A DNA stretch of 64,000 nucleotides from Gentiana macrophylla (lineage: Eukaryota; Streptophyta; Magnoliopsida; Gentianales; Gentianaceae). The position numbers and the translations under genes are program-made. The stretch's first letter is position 1. Every line of letters begins with the position of its first letter. Shown here in pieces: positions 45,098 through 56,029 of this stretch. The notes under the pieces were generated by a model. It searched no databases. It saw nothing but the letters and a program-made list of their open reading frames with translations, and was not told where the DNA came from. The stretch lies in NCBI GenBank assembly GCA_026214975.1, contig CM047810.1, positions 38,061,280 through 38,125,279 on the forward strand. The letters run 5' to 3'.

Positions 45098-45782
45098 TTA
45101 CATACTAAGTAAAAGAAATTTGATAGCCACATGTCCCTATTTGTTCTAAGGTTGGGTGAAAGGAATTGGGCTATCTGTTTTAGGGATTGTTCAATGTATG
45201 GTGTAGTGAAATAAGGTAAAGTGGGAAAAAGGTGTACAAAAGATTAAGGCTTGAAAGGTATAAGGTATATAATGTGGTGGAAGGTAGAAACGAATGCCTC
45301 AATCATTTCTACGTGTTTGCACATACCAAAGTAACATCAACAAGACTCAACACAAATTCTAAAGGAACAAATCCGAGGAAGAGAGAATACGCACAAATTT
45401 AGGGTGAGACTGAAGTGGTCAGTCATATGGCCGGAACAATACCTCACCGGGTCAATTTGTCTATTCACTCGGACTCTATTGTTTCCAAAAGAAAATAATG
45501 GCACTTCTAAACATGATATTTCAAAAGGATTTTTCACTCCATGTCATGCATTTATCTTGTCAAAACAAACCATATCAATTTTCATGCATTGCAAATCTCA
45601 CCTAAAGTAGCTATGTGTGATCGCCAAAACCATCAAGACAAAATGACACAACCGATTAATCGACTAAGACTCTAAATTGCACAAAAGTGACTTTTATTGA
45701 CCCCTAAATTTATTTATTTATTTTATTTTTATATACCCTAAGACAAAAGACTCGAATAACGACCAAGGAAATCGCACAAGTG

Positions 45783-45820
45783 ACCCTCCCCACACGTGAA
45801 TATTACATTGTCCCCAATGT
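45783..45820 (-). other. Hairpin and G-rich tract at end of C extra ORF
   Basis: On the minus strand, ACATTG-GGGA-CAATGT (45820-45805) overlaps the stop codon of the extra ORF and is followed by GTGTGGGGAGGG. It corresponds to 11862-11906 of A. Confidence 0.7.
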
Positions 45821-46183
45821 AAATAAATTAAAAACAAGTGAGGTAGGAAGGAAACTCACCGGATCAAGAGACAGGAGGTCGGTGGACCCGAAGAAGAGGC
45901 ACGAGGCATCAAGACGGCCAAAGATGTCTTTCAACGCATGAAGAAGCGTGTTGTGGTCACGAAGCTCCGTCTGCTGCACTGCCAGTAAAACGGGGCGGGA
46001 GGGCACGGAAGTTAAGGTGCCGGTTTTTTTGGTAGAGTTTCGGGATGGGTGTCTTCTCGGTTGCGGTGGTGGCTCGAAAGGAACCTGGATGGTGGTTGGA
46101 GGTTCGCCGGCGACCATGGAGTTGCACCGGTGACGGGAAGAGGGTTTATTTTTGGGTGGGGAGTTGAAGGTGGTTGAGCTCAT
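45803..46183 (-). CDS. Element C extra ORF (126 aa), function unknown
   Basis: From ATG 46183 it encodes MSSTTFNSPPKNKPSSRHRC, a Pro/Arg/Ser-rich basic first half (EPPPQPRRHPSRNSTKK) and a more ordered second half (LLAVQQTELRDHNTLLHALK, DIFGRLDASCLFFGSTD), ending FTLGTM. The frame stays open further upstream to 46657, but that part is low-complexity (Lys runs from A-tracts). I know no domain match. It occupies the place of A's third ORF. In front of it are three occurrences of the CACACC/GGTGTG palindrome and an ACTATATCTC word (46480-46488, minus). The stop codon lies inside a hairpin. No frame damage is visible. Confidence 0.5.
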   Translation of the reverse strand: MSSTTFNSPPKNKPSSRHRCNSMVAGEPPTTIQVPFEPPPQPRRHPSRNSTKKTGTLTSVPSRPVLLAVQQTELRDHNTLLHALKDIFGRLDASCLFFGSTDLLSLDPVSFLPTSLVFNLFTLGTM

Positions 46184-46490
46184 TATGGAAGAGAGGGAGG
46201 AGAGGGGAATAAGGGGGTGGAAGGGTGGTGGCGGCCGGAAAGAAGGGTTTTCGCCGGAAGGGAGATGGGTAACAGCGGCTGAGGTTGGGGTTGGAAGAAG
46301 GGTCTGAAGGTTGGGGGGGGGGGAGGGGGACGGGAAAAAAGAAGTATTGGATAAGTGGGGATTATGTTTGATGAAAAGTTTGGAAAAAAAAATTAAAATA
46401 AGAAAATTATAAAAATAAACGTAAGCAGCAGTTTGTTTGTTTTGTTTTGTTTTTTTTTTTTTTTTTTTTGAAGAAATGAGATATAGTACC

Positions 46491-46683
46491 AGGGTGTGAA
46501 TTATACCACACCCGGGTGTGAGGCTGACGTCAATTTTGGGTTTTTTTTTTTTTTTTGAGACAGGAGAATCACATGGTGTGATAAAAATCACACCTGGGTG
46601 TGAAGCCTGCGTCATTTTTGGGCTTCTTCTTCTTATTATTATTATTATTTTTTTCACATGTTAGGTGATAAAAATCACACCCC
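46491..46683 (-). promoter_or_regulatory. Palindromes upstream of C extra ORF
   Basis: CACACCCGGGTGTG (46507-46520) and CACACCTGGGTGTG (46589-46602) are full sites. Half-sites GGTGTG lie at 46493 and 46575 (about 21-22 bp from each), with more at 46676. The full site is the one found in C's LTR. The two full sites lie in an imperfect 80-bp duplication (GTGTGA(A/G)GC(C/T)TG(A/C)CGTCA). Confidence 0.65.
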
Positions 46684-46865
46684 CGTTTTGCTTCAAAATT
46701 GCATTTCACCTCGATCGTGGTTTTCTCCATTTCTAAATATTCCACTCCATGGTCTCAAAATCTGCAAGCTCCTCTTATGCAAGTTACCTGGCTGCAAAAC
46801 CGACACCGAAAAACAAGACTACACAAGACAAAACAAATGAAGAAACCTAGAAAAGAGTAGAAAAA

Positions 46866-46912
46866 CTTGGGTTGCCTCCCAAGAAGAGCTTGTTTAAGGT
46901 CATAAGCTCGAC
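46866..46912 (-). promoter_or_regulatory. Post-stop two-hairpin element of C
   Basis: Eleven bases after the gag-protease stop, on the minus strand: GTCG-AGCTTA-TGAC, CTTAAAC linker, then CTTGGG-AGGCAA-CCCAAG with a perfect 6-bp stem. It has the same parts as 8308-8355, 8898-8947 and 57660-57705. Confidence 0.75.
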
Positions 46913-46923
46913 CCCTGTTCAAT

Positions 46924-48230
46924 TCAATCTGGAGGTCGAGGTGGAGAGGAGGTAGATGAGACCTTCTTCTTCACTTGAACTCCCTCGGCATTCTTCCTCG
47001 AGCCCCATATACTCACACCATTACCTTTAGGTATACTACCTTTATTGTCCCCATCTCCTTTACGGGACTTAAATTCCACGGAATGTTTATCATTTTCGTG
47101 CTGCATGCCACTCCTCTTTGGCTTAGGATTTGGAAGGATGGGTTTTGTCTTCTCCCGTATGACTTCTCCTTTTTTAATCATCAAAACATCCGGCCTATGA
47201 TCATCCGCCTTAGCCTTCACTTTGTTGATTGAGGGATAGTAGTTAGTCTCGAGCAAGTGGATACTCGCAATGAATTCAGCGCTCTCATTGATGCTTGGTT
47301 CACCATAAATCATGTACCTCTCTAAAGGATCACTCACAAAAGGTTTCATAGTATCATATTTCTCACACCCCTTCCTAGAATCAATTCTATAACATGACTT
47401 CTCAACCAAAGAGCAATCGGGGTGACTGGACAAATTAAATTGAGCTTTCTCTTCTCCAACATTCAAGGATAGACTTCCACTTTTCACATCAATAACCGCT
47501 CCCGCCGTAGCCAAGAAAGGTCTACCAAGAATGATTGGGATGTTGGTATCCTCATCCATATCAAGAACAACAAAATCAGTCGGGATGGAAAACTTACCCA
47601 CTTTAATTGGAACATCCTCCAATATACCTTCCGGATGTTTGACGGATCGATCCGCCAATTTCAGTGATATCGTAGTGGGCTTCAAATCACCCAGTCCCAA
47701 CTTTAGGCAAACAGATAGAGGCATCAAACTGACGCTAGCACCCAAATTGCATAATGCCCGATCAATGGTCACATTGCCAACCACGCAAGGTATAGAGAAG
47801 CTACCAGGATCTTTAAGTTTTGGAGGCATTTTGTTTTGAATTATTTCACTACACTCCTCCGTTAAAGCAATTGTTTCATAGTCCTCTAGCTTTCTTTTAT
47901 TAGACAGAATGTCCTTCAAAAACTTAGCATAGGTTGGCATTTGGGAAAGTGCCTCGGCGAATGGTACATTGATGTAAAGCTTCCTCAGAATCTCCAAAAA
48001 CTTCCCAAACTGCTCATCTAGCTTTGCCTTAGCCAATCTTTGAGGGAAAGGCACAGGTGGCTGGTAAGGTGGCGGTGGGACGTACTTAGGCTCTAGTTCC
48101 GGTTCTTTCTCTATATGGATTTCAACCTCAAACTTAGGTTCCTCATTCTCATGCTTACCTACCTCAACATCCTTACTCTTACCAATCAAGGTCTCGGGCT
48201 CCACAAGTTGTTTTCCACTCCTTAAAGTCA
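46924..48230 (-). CDS. Element C protease (gag-PR C-terminal part)
   Basis: Open for 426 codons from ATG 48204, but the matching reading extends upstream (HCNALTLRSGKQLVEPET, about 48185-48240). Features in order are an acidic/Pro-rich linker, LAKAKLDEQFGKFLEILRKL, FAEALSQMPTYAKFLKDILS, the protease core LCNLGASVSLMPLSVCLKLG and PIILGRPFLATAGAVIDVKS, then a Lys-rich tail (VRKKVSS-like) and stop. NLGAS replaces the catalytic DSG/DLG, so the Asp is changed to Asn at the expected position. If correct, this protease is probably inactive. It ends without entering reverse transcriptase; the next feature is the post-stop hairpin. Confidence 0.85.
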
Positions 48231-48808
48231 GCGCATTACAATGCTCCCAAGGTTCAATCTCGGTTTTCCGGCAATATTCCGGGGCACTAGAGGAAGCAAC
48301 CGCTTGTTGGGCAAACTGCTCTCTAATATCTTATTGTGGGCAGCTAGGTTGTCCACCTTAGACGCTAGAGTCTTAATCATGAACTGGTTCTCCTCATTTT
48401 GCTTTGCTTGGTTCGCCATAAAATTTTCTATTAAACTCTCAAGATTGGACTTTTGATGAGGTGGATTGGACGGCCTAGGTTGGAAACCAGGAGGGTAAAA
48501 TGGGATAGGTTGTAAAGTATCATTCCTATATGGGAAGGTGTTGTAGGCATTGACTTGCTCATGGGGTTGGGTAAGCAGTTGACATCCTGGAGCAGTATGT
48601 CCAATCACTCCACAAACTTCACAAGGTATTTCTACATAACTCAAAGCACTCACATTCATTTTATCAAATTTAGAGCTAAGAGCATCTACTTTAGCAGAAA
48701 GAAGGGTCAACGCGTCTACCTCATACTTACCTGACTCCTTCTTTGATGTGCTAGGGATTCTGTTTCCTGACCACATGGAACTGTTTGTTGCCATATCTTC
48801 AATGAGAT
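48228..48808 (-). CDS. gag: Element C gag, middle part (right of the nested insertion in reading order)
   Basis: It continues the frame of 61701-62463 across the B insertion through the shared GAGAT (…AYN-LIEDMA…). It holds a complete CCHC zinc knuckle, CEVCGVIGHTAPGC (about 48581-48622), a Pro-rich stretch (PFYPPGFQPRPSNPP) and a heptad-like helix (FMIKTLASKVDNLAAHNKIL). Near 48330-48345 one base seems to be missing: the continuation in the neighbouring frame (FAQQAVASSSAPE) joins the protease frame. Apart from this shift the Gag is well preserved. Confidence 0.85.
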
Positions 48809-49893
48809 TGATGACGGAAAAATTCACTGTTATTATTATAACATTTCACCCCACTTTTGATACCATTTTGAGCATTTATGTATCAAATCAAGTCATTAAT
48901 TTATAGGTTTTATCTAATTATATAAATAGTAAGTCTTATAGAATATATCGTGTTTTTATGTGTTTTTACTAGTTTTTGTACCGGTTTAAGAATCGGAGTG
49001 TAAATGTCGGATTTACGTTTGGTATTTTGGTGGTTCATTGCAGGATTATACATTGACCAAGATTCCACGTAACGACATGTTTTGAGTCTAAAAGATGTGT
49101 TTAGAGGGTTAGAAGAAGGTGCCACAAGCTACGAGTTAAAAGGGTCGTTTTCCTAAGTACTTGAATCGTTACATATTTTCGACGGAGATTTGACCCAGCT
49201 TAGAGACATTTTCAGGGGATGACTTCTTAATAAAAGTTGTAGATCTTCACATAAGCTTTCCAACGCACTTTGAATCACATCAATTGGAGTTCTACAACTC
49301 AAGTTATGGTCAAGTGGCTAATCGATTCAGATCGATAAAATGTCGTAAACGACACGTAATGAAATGGCTCATCAAAACGACATTTTCTGAAGAAGTTTCC
49401 TTAATAAAAGTTGTATATCTTCAAGAAAGATTTCCAATGGATTTTGAATCAAGTCAATCGGACTCCTACAACTCAAATGGTGGTCAAGTGGCTAATTGAT
49501 TCAATTTCGTAAAAATGTCGCAAAAACGCTCGGAGGAACACGAGGTACTCAAGAAGACGTTTTCTGAAGAAGAGTCCTTCATGAAAGTTGTAGAGTTTCT
49601 CGAGACCGTAATTTTGGCATTTCGTTTGCAATTTTTGGAGGTCTACAACTCAAGATATGAATTTTAAGTTTTAATCCAATATATATCAAATCATCCAAGA
49701 TTTGGATAGAATCGATTAGGATTTGCAATGATTAGTCCGCCCAGTCCGGCATTTTCCCCGACCAGTCCGGCCTCCTTTGAACTCTATAAATAGGACTCAA
49801 TTGATACAACAGAAGGCTGCCCCTTGCTTCTTTCGGCCATTCTTTTCTTTTCTTGTTCTTGTTCTTATTTTATTTTTGTTTTTGTTTTGTTGT

Positions 49894-49981
<88 letters not shown>

Positions 49982-51084
49982 AATTTCTTTTCCTTTCATT
50001 TTTCTTGTTTTATTTTTCTTTTGTAGTATCAATATATATATATATATACTTATATACATATATATAGATCTATATATTTATATACTTATATATATGTATC
50101 AAAAAAATAATAATACCGTAGTATTGATTGAATACTCGGAAATTATCGAAAGATCGTTGTTGTTGAAGTCGTAACCGTCCCGGAGAATACGACCTATGAA
50201 TCAACAGATTGAAATCAAATGATTTCAAGCAATCATACGATGATGATGGAGAATTAAGCACGTTGGAACAAGCTCGTGAAACCGATTCTTAGCAAAGATC
50301 TCGATTTCGACTTTTGGATTGTTTTGTAAGTTTTAATAAAAGTTGTATCTTTATTATGCTTTATTCGTTTTTATGCAATTATATCGAGAGATCGGTGCAT
50401 ATTTGATGTTTAACGTTTGACGAGAGTCGTTGTTAAATCTTAGATCACCGTAGTAAAGATTAGATTTTTAACCTAAAAATAACGAGAGTTGTTAGGTTGA
50501 ATATCTAGATTACGAAATTGAGAGATTTCACACCTTTGTTATGAAAGCGTTAATCTTTAAGATCGAAAGATAAAAGATTGATAGGTGAATTATCTACGAA
50601 AGTAGAAATTCATACCTTTGATGGGTGAATCACAATTTTCGTTAAATCACTACAAGATAATCCAGAGAAGAAATTGAGTGTTGTGGAATCGGTGGATCAT
50701 TGCTTGTTCATTGTTAAATTAATTGAGAAAATCGTTTGTGCTGCCTTGCTTCGTTATCATCGTAGTAATCGCAGTAATCGTAGTAACTGTAGTAAGTTTA
50801 CTGTAGTTGTAGTTATAAAATAGAATTAATTTAGTTAATCGAGTTCGTAACTATCTTTCCTGGCTTTGGATTGACAACCCTCTGTCCAGTTTATTGTTTT
50901 CGTTTTTAGTTTTGTTTTGTATTAGTTTAATCGTGACAAATTTCGAAAAATTAAGAACTAGACCAACCTCGATTCCCTGTGGATCGACTCCGGTTTTTAA
51001 TCGCTATACTACGATCCCTGCACTTGGGGTAAACCGGATTTATTTATTACTTGTTTGTTTTGCTTTGCTATAAAATCCGAGACA
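48809..51084 (+). repeat. Element B 5' LTR
   Basis: 2276 bp, TG...CA. The U3 (49210-49680) has three units of about 175 bp, each with an AAAGTTGTA...-type start (near 49233, 49407 and 49585) and a GTCAAGTGGCTAATCGATTC or related end. AGTCCGGC words (49744, 49765) precede TATAAATA (49786-49793). Two (TA)n runs follow (49899-49978 and 50032-50100). The R/U5 resembles A's LTR. Confidence 0.95.
49899..49978. repeat. (TA)n run in B 5' LTR
   Basis: Pure TA dinucleotide run; the 3' LTR has a slightly shorter one at 60511-60582. Confidence 0.95.
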
Positions 51085-51090
51085 AGTTTT

Positions 51091-51223
51091 TGGCGCCGTT
51101 GCGGGACTCGATACGGTCGCCTGGTTCTTTATTAATTTTTCTAAAGTTGTTTCTGTTTTGTTTTTCGTAGGTAGCTTTCCGTCAACGGAACCAAAAACAA
51201 GTTTTTGGCGCCGTTGCCGGGGA
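51091..51223 (+). other. Two primer-binding-site copies of B
   Basis: TGGCGCCGTTGCGGGACTCG at 51091 is next to the LTR. A second copy, TGGCGCCGTTGCCGGGGA, is at 51206-51223. Both are preceded by ACAAGTTTT, and the phrases after them (CGGTCGCCTGGTT, CGGTTGTCTAGTT) are also alike, so about 115 bp are duplicated. Confidence 0.85.
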
Positions 51224-51344
51224 AACTGTGCGGTTGTCTAGTTTTATTAATTTTTTCTAGTTTTTGTTATCAAGTTTTTTTTTTTTTTTTGTAGGTAGGT
51301 TTAAAAAATAAAAAAAAATAAATAAAAAAAAAAAAAAAAACCGC

Positions 51345-51380
51345 ACTCGGTAAATACCGAGTAGAGTCGGTAATTACCGG
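51345..51380. promoter_or_regulatory. Palindrome pair in B leader
   Basis: ACTCGGTA-AA-TACCGAGT (51345-51362, perfect) and TCGGTAATTACCGG (51367-51380) have centres 20 bp apart. They lie before gag, as the pair at 2259-2290 does in A. The surrounding leader 51241-51730 is A/T-rich and has no gene. Confidence 0.6.
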
Positions 51381-51730
51381 GAGAAAAAAAATAAATAAAT
51401 AAAAAAATTAAAAAAATCCAAGGAACACGTTTCAATCGTCGAGGTTGGGTGATGGATTCTCGGTGAATCCCACTCTGCGTAAGCATAAGGAATAAAAAAA
51501 AAAAAACCCCCGAAACCTCGTAATTTAGGTGTTGGTGTTCGAATTGGTTTATGCAAACTCGAGTCGAGAAAGGTCCACCGCTTTACACGACGACCTCGAG
51601 CGAACCATAGTCGACCAAGCAGCGAAGAGTCCGTCCTTCGGCTCTTCCCGACGAAGAGAGCACGCGCCGATCAAGATTTGAACGACGTTTAGCGAGAGGA
51701 GATTGAAGAAATCATTATCATGGTCTGCGA

Positions 51731-53240
51731 ATGAAAGACGACGTTGGTGACTATGCCATGCCTGGTGAAGTCGAGTCAACCCAATTGTCGTTTTACCGGC
51801 CTATTAATGCACCAACCTTCGAACTTAAACCAGGTCTTATTCAAATGATGCAACACGATCTATCTTTCATGGTTTTCAATCTGAGAATCCTCACACTCAC
51901 GCATACACATTTTTAGAAATATGTGGTACAACTCGCATACAAGGAGTTAGTGAGGATGCAATTAAATTGAAATTGTTTCCTTTTTCCTTAAGAGGGAAGC
52001 GAAAGAGTGGTACAACTCTCTCCCCGCCGAGTCGACATACAACTGGTGAACTCGAGCACGAGTTCCTGAGTCAATACTTTCCACCATCTAAGACAGCCCA
52101 GTGTCTAAGTGAAATATTCACTTTCTATCAAAAGGAAAATGAGTCTTTCTTTGACTGTTGGAAGAGATTCAAAGCTCTCCTTAAAAATGCCCCATCATGG
52201 TTTGACTTGCAGAGGAAAGTCAACACGTTTTGGCCGGTTTGACCGAGCTCACTAAAGGCATGGTCACGCTTCTTACAGTGGGGCATTCTGAAAAAACACT
52301 GAAGAGGGTGGGCATTATTCAAGGATATTGCCAAATATAACTATGCCCCTCGTATCAAGCTATTCAAGCACCACTTCCTCCTCCTAGGATCGAGGAGGTG
52401 AACAATCAAATGAAATCGCCATTTGAAACAAAGCAGATGGCTACTCTTACCACGCCTCTAAATCAAAAGAATAAGAATCCTTCATTTTTCTGCAATTCTC
52501 AAGTTCGCTTTTGCGAAAATTGTTGTCAAAGCGGCCATATGGTTGGCGGTGTCAATTCATTTCCCTTCAACCTATCAAGTTAATCTTGTCGAGAATCATG
52601 GACAAGATAATCGATCACATGTCGAATCGTGACAATTTGGGGCACACATCTCGTTTCGTTCTATTAATGGACGAATCGTCAAATGAATGCATTCTTTGGC
52701 CACCCAATCGAGATTCAATAATCAATTCTTCTGGCCGAGTAATCTTCAAAACCAGGGTTTCGATCGAATCAAAATTTCAATCCAAATTCAAGTTTTAATC
52801 AAAATCAAAACTTCAATCGAAACCCTAATTACAATCGAACTAACTCCAATTTTTCCAATACAAATCAAAGGTTCAATCGAAATTGGCCTAACAATTCTAA
52901 TTTACATTTCAAAATCGGTCCACCAAACCTTATTCCCAGAACTACCAAAACTCTCAAGGCCCTCGCACTCAAGTGATATCAAAGCTCAATGGGACTCCTT
53001 TAGGGAGGAGCAAAATAGATCAATGAAAAATCTTGAGAGGCAAATCGGACGATTGGGTTTGGATGATTAGCTTTAGACCCAGGGCGTTGCCTGGGCCACG
53101 AAAAAGAATCCAAAGGACGGTCAAGTTGCTCGGACCGATTTGAATAATAGCCAATGCACCGACTGGTACCTTCAATTCCTTACGGTAGAGAAGAGGCCAG
53201 TGCAATGAACTTAAGGTCTGGTACTCAACTAAGTGGTCCC
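51731..53240 (+). pseudogene. gag: Element B gag (frameshifted)
   Basis: From ATG 51731: MKDDVGDYAMPGEV, then APTFELKPGLIQMMQ, homologous to A at 2348. Frames change around 51880, 51970 and 52240, with FLSQYFPPSKTAQCLSEIF and FDCWKRFKALLKN visible. A degenerate zinc knuckle (CENCCQSGHMVGG, about 52512-52555) and an Asn/Phe-rich segment (52750-52960) follow. The C-terminal words MKNLERQIGRLG (53020) and NLRSGTQLSGPP (53208-53245) end the protein. At least five indels prevent a single product. Confidence 0.82.
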
Positions 53241-53331
53241 CCGAACCAGGGAAACCCCTAACCCCTCCTGCCAGCGATGAGGTAGGAGGGGAATTCGTGC
53301 ATCCATGCCCCTGCTCGTTTGATAGTACTCT

Positions 53332-54447
53332 GTGGTGGTGACCCCGAGAAGTAAAGAGTTTGAAAGACCTCAGGTGGCTGAACCCCTGAGAGATGAAAAA
53401 TCCAGTGAAAGTCAGGTGGCTGATCCCCTGACTGGCAAGAAAGGTGAAAAAGTGGTGAGGTGGAAAGATTTGGAAGATAAAGCTGTCAGTTCATCCTCGA
53501 AGAAAGTCTTTTCTGAGAATGATTTAAAGAAACTTCCTTTTCCACCTAGAAAAAACAACATTTCATTGCATGAGGACAAGAAATATGAAAAAGTGCTTAA
53601 TCTTCTTAAGAATACTCAGGTAAAACTTCCATTATCTGATGTTTTAGTTGAGATGCCTAAGTATACAAAGTTCATCAAGGATGTTGTGTCCTCCAAAAAG
53701 AAGCTCGAAGACATGGATCGCTTAATTGGTGAGAAGCGCTCTGTGATTGGTTATGATGAGTTGCCAATCAAGAGGGTGACCTCGGGAAATTTGTGCTCAC
53801 GTTGTTGATGGGAGGTTTAGTCTTCCCAAATTCTTTATGTGACCTAGGTGCATCCATTAGTCGATGCCATTGTCTGCTCAGAAATGTGACTTGGTTTGAA
53901 TGATCTTTTAGAACCCACAACCATGAACCTTCAATTGGCCTGATAGATCTTCCAGAAAGCTGCTGGGGATATTAAAGGATGTTCTAGTTCAAATTGATAG
54001 ATTCACTTTCCCGCTTTGGTACGCCCTAGACACGGGAAGGATGAGAATGCTCCTTTGATACTTGGAAGACCGTTTCTTTTCTACAAACAGAGCCCTCATT
54101 GATCGTGATGGTGGCCAAGTGACCATCCGAGTTGGTGATCGGGAGGTGAGCTATAGTGTCTCCAAAGCTATTCAGAGACCTCTCGATTATCCAACTGGCT
54201 TCTCTATAGAAGATATGTCGATGATTTTAATGATTACATGGAAAAGCAAGTCATGGTCATTGAAACCGAATATGAGCAATTAATAGAGAACTTGAATAAT
54301 CATGGTTGGGTGAATCTAGAACAATTAGAAGTTGAATTTGATAAAGATTTGTTGAAAGGAGAAGCTTTGGCAGTGGGACCACTAAGTAGACTCAGTGATG
54401 TTGAGTTGAAAAGTGGGGAGCTTAAATCGAGTTTAGAAGATCCCTGA
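53332..54447 (+). pseudogene. Element B protease
   Basis: The long frame 53332-53808 (VAEPLRDEKSSESQVADPL, VVRWKDLEDKAVSSSSKKVF, LVEMPKYTKFIKDVVSSKKK) is the linker before the protease. The core LCDLGASIS lies at about 53838-53865 in another frame. IDRDGGQVTIRVGDREVSYS (54090-54155) and an acidic segment up to 54447 follow. It is homologous to A 3974-5101. Frame breaks at about 53800, 53870, 53945 and 54230. Confidence 0.83.
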
Positions 54448-54486
54448 TTTGATTTAATCTGAAGCCGTTACTAAGCATCCAAATAC

Positions 54487-55580
54487 GTGTTCTTAAGAGA
54501 AGATGACAAAGCTTCCGTTGATTATTTCGCCAAGCTATCTCGATTAGAAGAGATGAAGTTATTGGACGTCTTAAGAAAGAATGAGAAAGCCTTTGGTTGG
54601 CAAGTAGGAGACATCGAGAGGATATCTCCCGACATTTGTATGCATAAGATTAAGATCAAGAGGTGCCAAGTGTGTTAGATGTGACTCCAGGAGGAGGCTC
54701 AACCTCATATGCAAGAGGTGGTCAAAAGGAGATTATTAAGCTTTTGGACATGGGTATTATTTTTGCAATTCTTGTCGATGGTGAATGGGTGTCCCCTACT
54801 CAAGTAGTTCCTAAGAAAGGAGGAATTACTATTGAGAAGAATGAGAATGGCGAAGAAGTAGCATTGAGGCTCAATTCACGGTTATAGAGTTTGTATCGAC
54901 TATAGAAAGCTCAATGAAGTTACAATGAAAGATCATTTCCCTTTCCTTTCATTGACCAGATGCTAGAACGTCTGGCAGGACATGCATTCTACTGTTTCCT
55001 TGATGGATATTCAGGATATTTCCAGATACCCATAGACCCAGGTGACCAAGAAAAGACCACTTTCACCTGCCCTTATGGTACATTCGCTTACAGGCGAATG
55101 CCATTTGGTCTTTGCAATGCCCCAGCTACATTCCAAAGATGTATCTTTGGCAATCTTTGATGGGCTTGTTGAAAAGTGTATGGAGATATTCATGGACGAT
55201 TTCTCGTCTTTGGTCAATCCTTTGATCACTGTCTTGATAATCTTGATCAAGTATTATCCCGCTGTGTGGAGAAGAACTTAGTCCTAAACGGGAAAAATGC
55301 CATTTTATGGTAGACGAAGGAATAGTTCTTGGCCACAAGATATCGTGAAAGAGGAATGGAAGTAGATAGGGCAAAAGTTGAGGCTATAGAGAAGATGAAA
55401 TTCCTAAAAGTGTGCGTGAAGTAAGAGGTTTCCTTGGACACGTTGGTTTTTATAGGAGGTTCATTAAGGATTTTTCTAAGATAGCTAAGCCCCTTTCCAC
55501 TTTACTCGAGAGAAGATGTTGTTTTCAATTTTGATGATAGTTGCAAGCATGCGTTTGATGAGCTTAAAAGTCAAGCGATT
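54487..55580 (+). pseudogene. Element B reverse transcriptase
   Basis: N-terminal words are FAKLSRLEEMKLLDVLRKNE and EIIKLLDMGIIFAI. The palm region 54960-55160 reads FLDGYSGYFQIPIDPGDQEK and RRMPFGLCNAPATFQRC. FMDDF is at about 55190. The thumb and connection follow in further frames (KCHFMVDEGIVLGH at 55296-55340, RGFLGHVGFYRRFIKDFSK at 55425-55485). Frame breaks at about 54670, 54890, 55145, 55280 and 55400. Confidence 0.9.
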
Positions 55581-55584
55581 TCCG

Positions 55585-55992
55585 CCCGATCCTTATCTCT
55601 CCCGATCGAACCTACCTTTGAACTCGTATGCGATGCATCCAACTACGCCGTGCAGTGCAGTCTTAGGTCGGCGAATTAAGGGAAAATTCCAGCCCATCTC
55701 TTACGCCTTGATCCACACATCGAACCCACACAAGTGAACTACACAACCACCGAAAAGGAATTATTGGTCGTAGTCTTTGCTATGGACAAATTTCGTGAGT
55801 TACTTGTTGGGTGCCTCGATCATTGTTTGGATCGACCACGCTGCTCTGCGCTATCTTATGAAAAGAAAGATGCTAAACGCGCGCTACTACGTTGGATACC
55901 GATCCTGCAAGAATTCGATGTTCAAATTAAGGATAAAAAGGGCAAAGAAAAGCGTAGTAGTAGCAGATCATGTTTCTAGAATGCGAGAATGA
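55585..55992 (+). pseudogene. Element B RNase H
   Basis: NYTTTEKELLVVVFAMDKF, then W(I/T)DHAALRYLMKRK and ADHVSRM in neighbouring frames. It matches A's RNase H at 6257-6640 and is broken near 55790-55800. Confidence 0.87.
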
Positions 55993-56029
55993 TGAGAAGA
56001 AAGAACTCAAGAGATAGACCTTTACTTTC

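Noticed and set aside
46184..46657. N-terminal extension of the C extra ORF with Lys and Pro runs
   Set aside because: Encoded by A/T runs and the palindrome duplication, upstream of a better start at 46183; more likely untranslated leader.
47531..47839. Plus-strand frame inside C protease and similar opposite-strand frames in pol genes
   Set aside because: Shadows of the real reading on the other strand.
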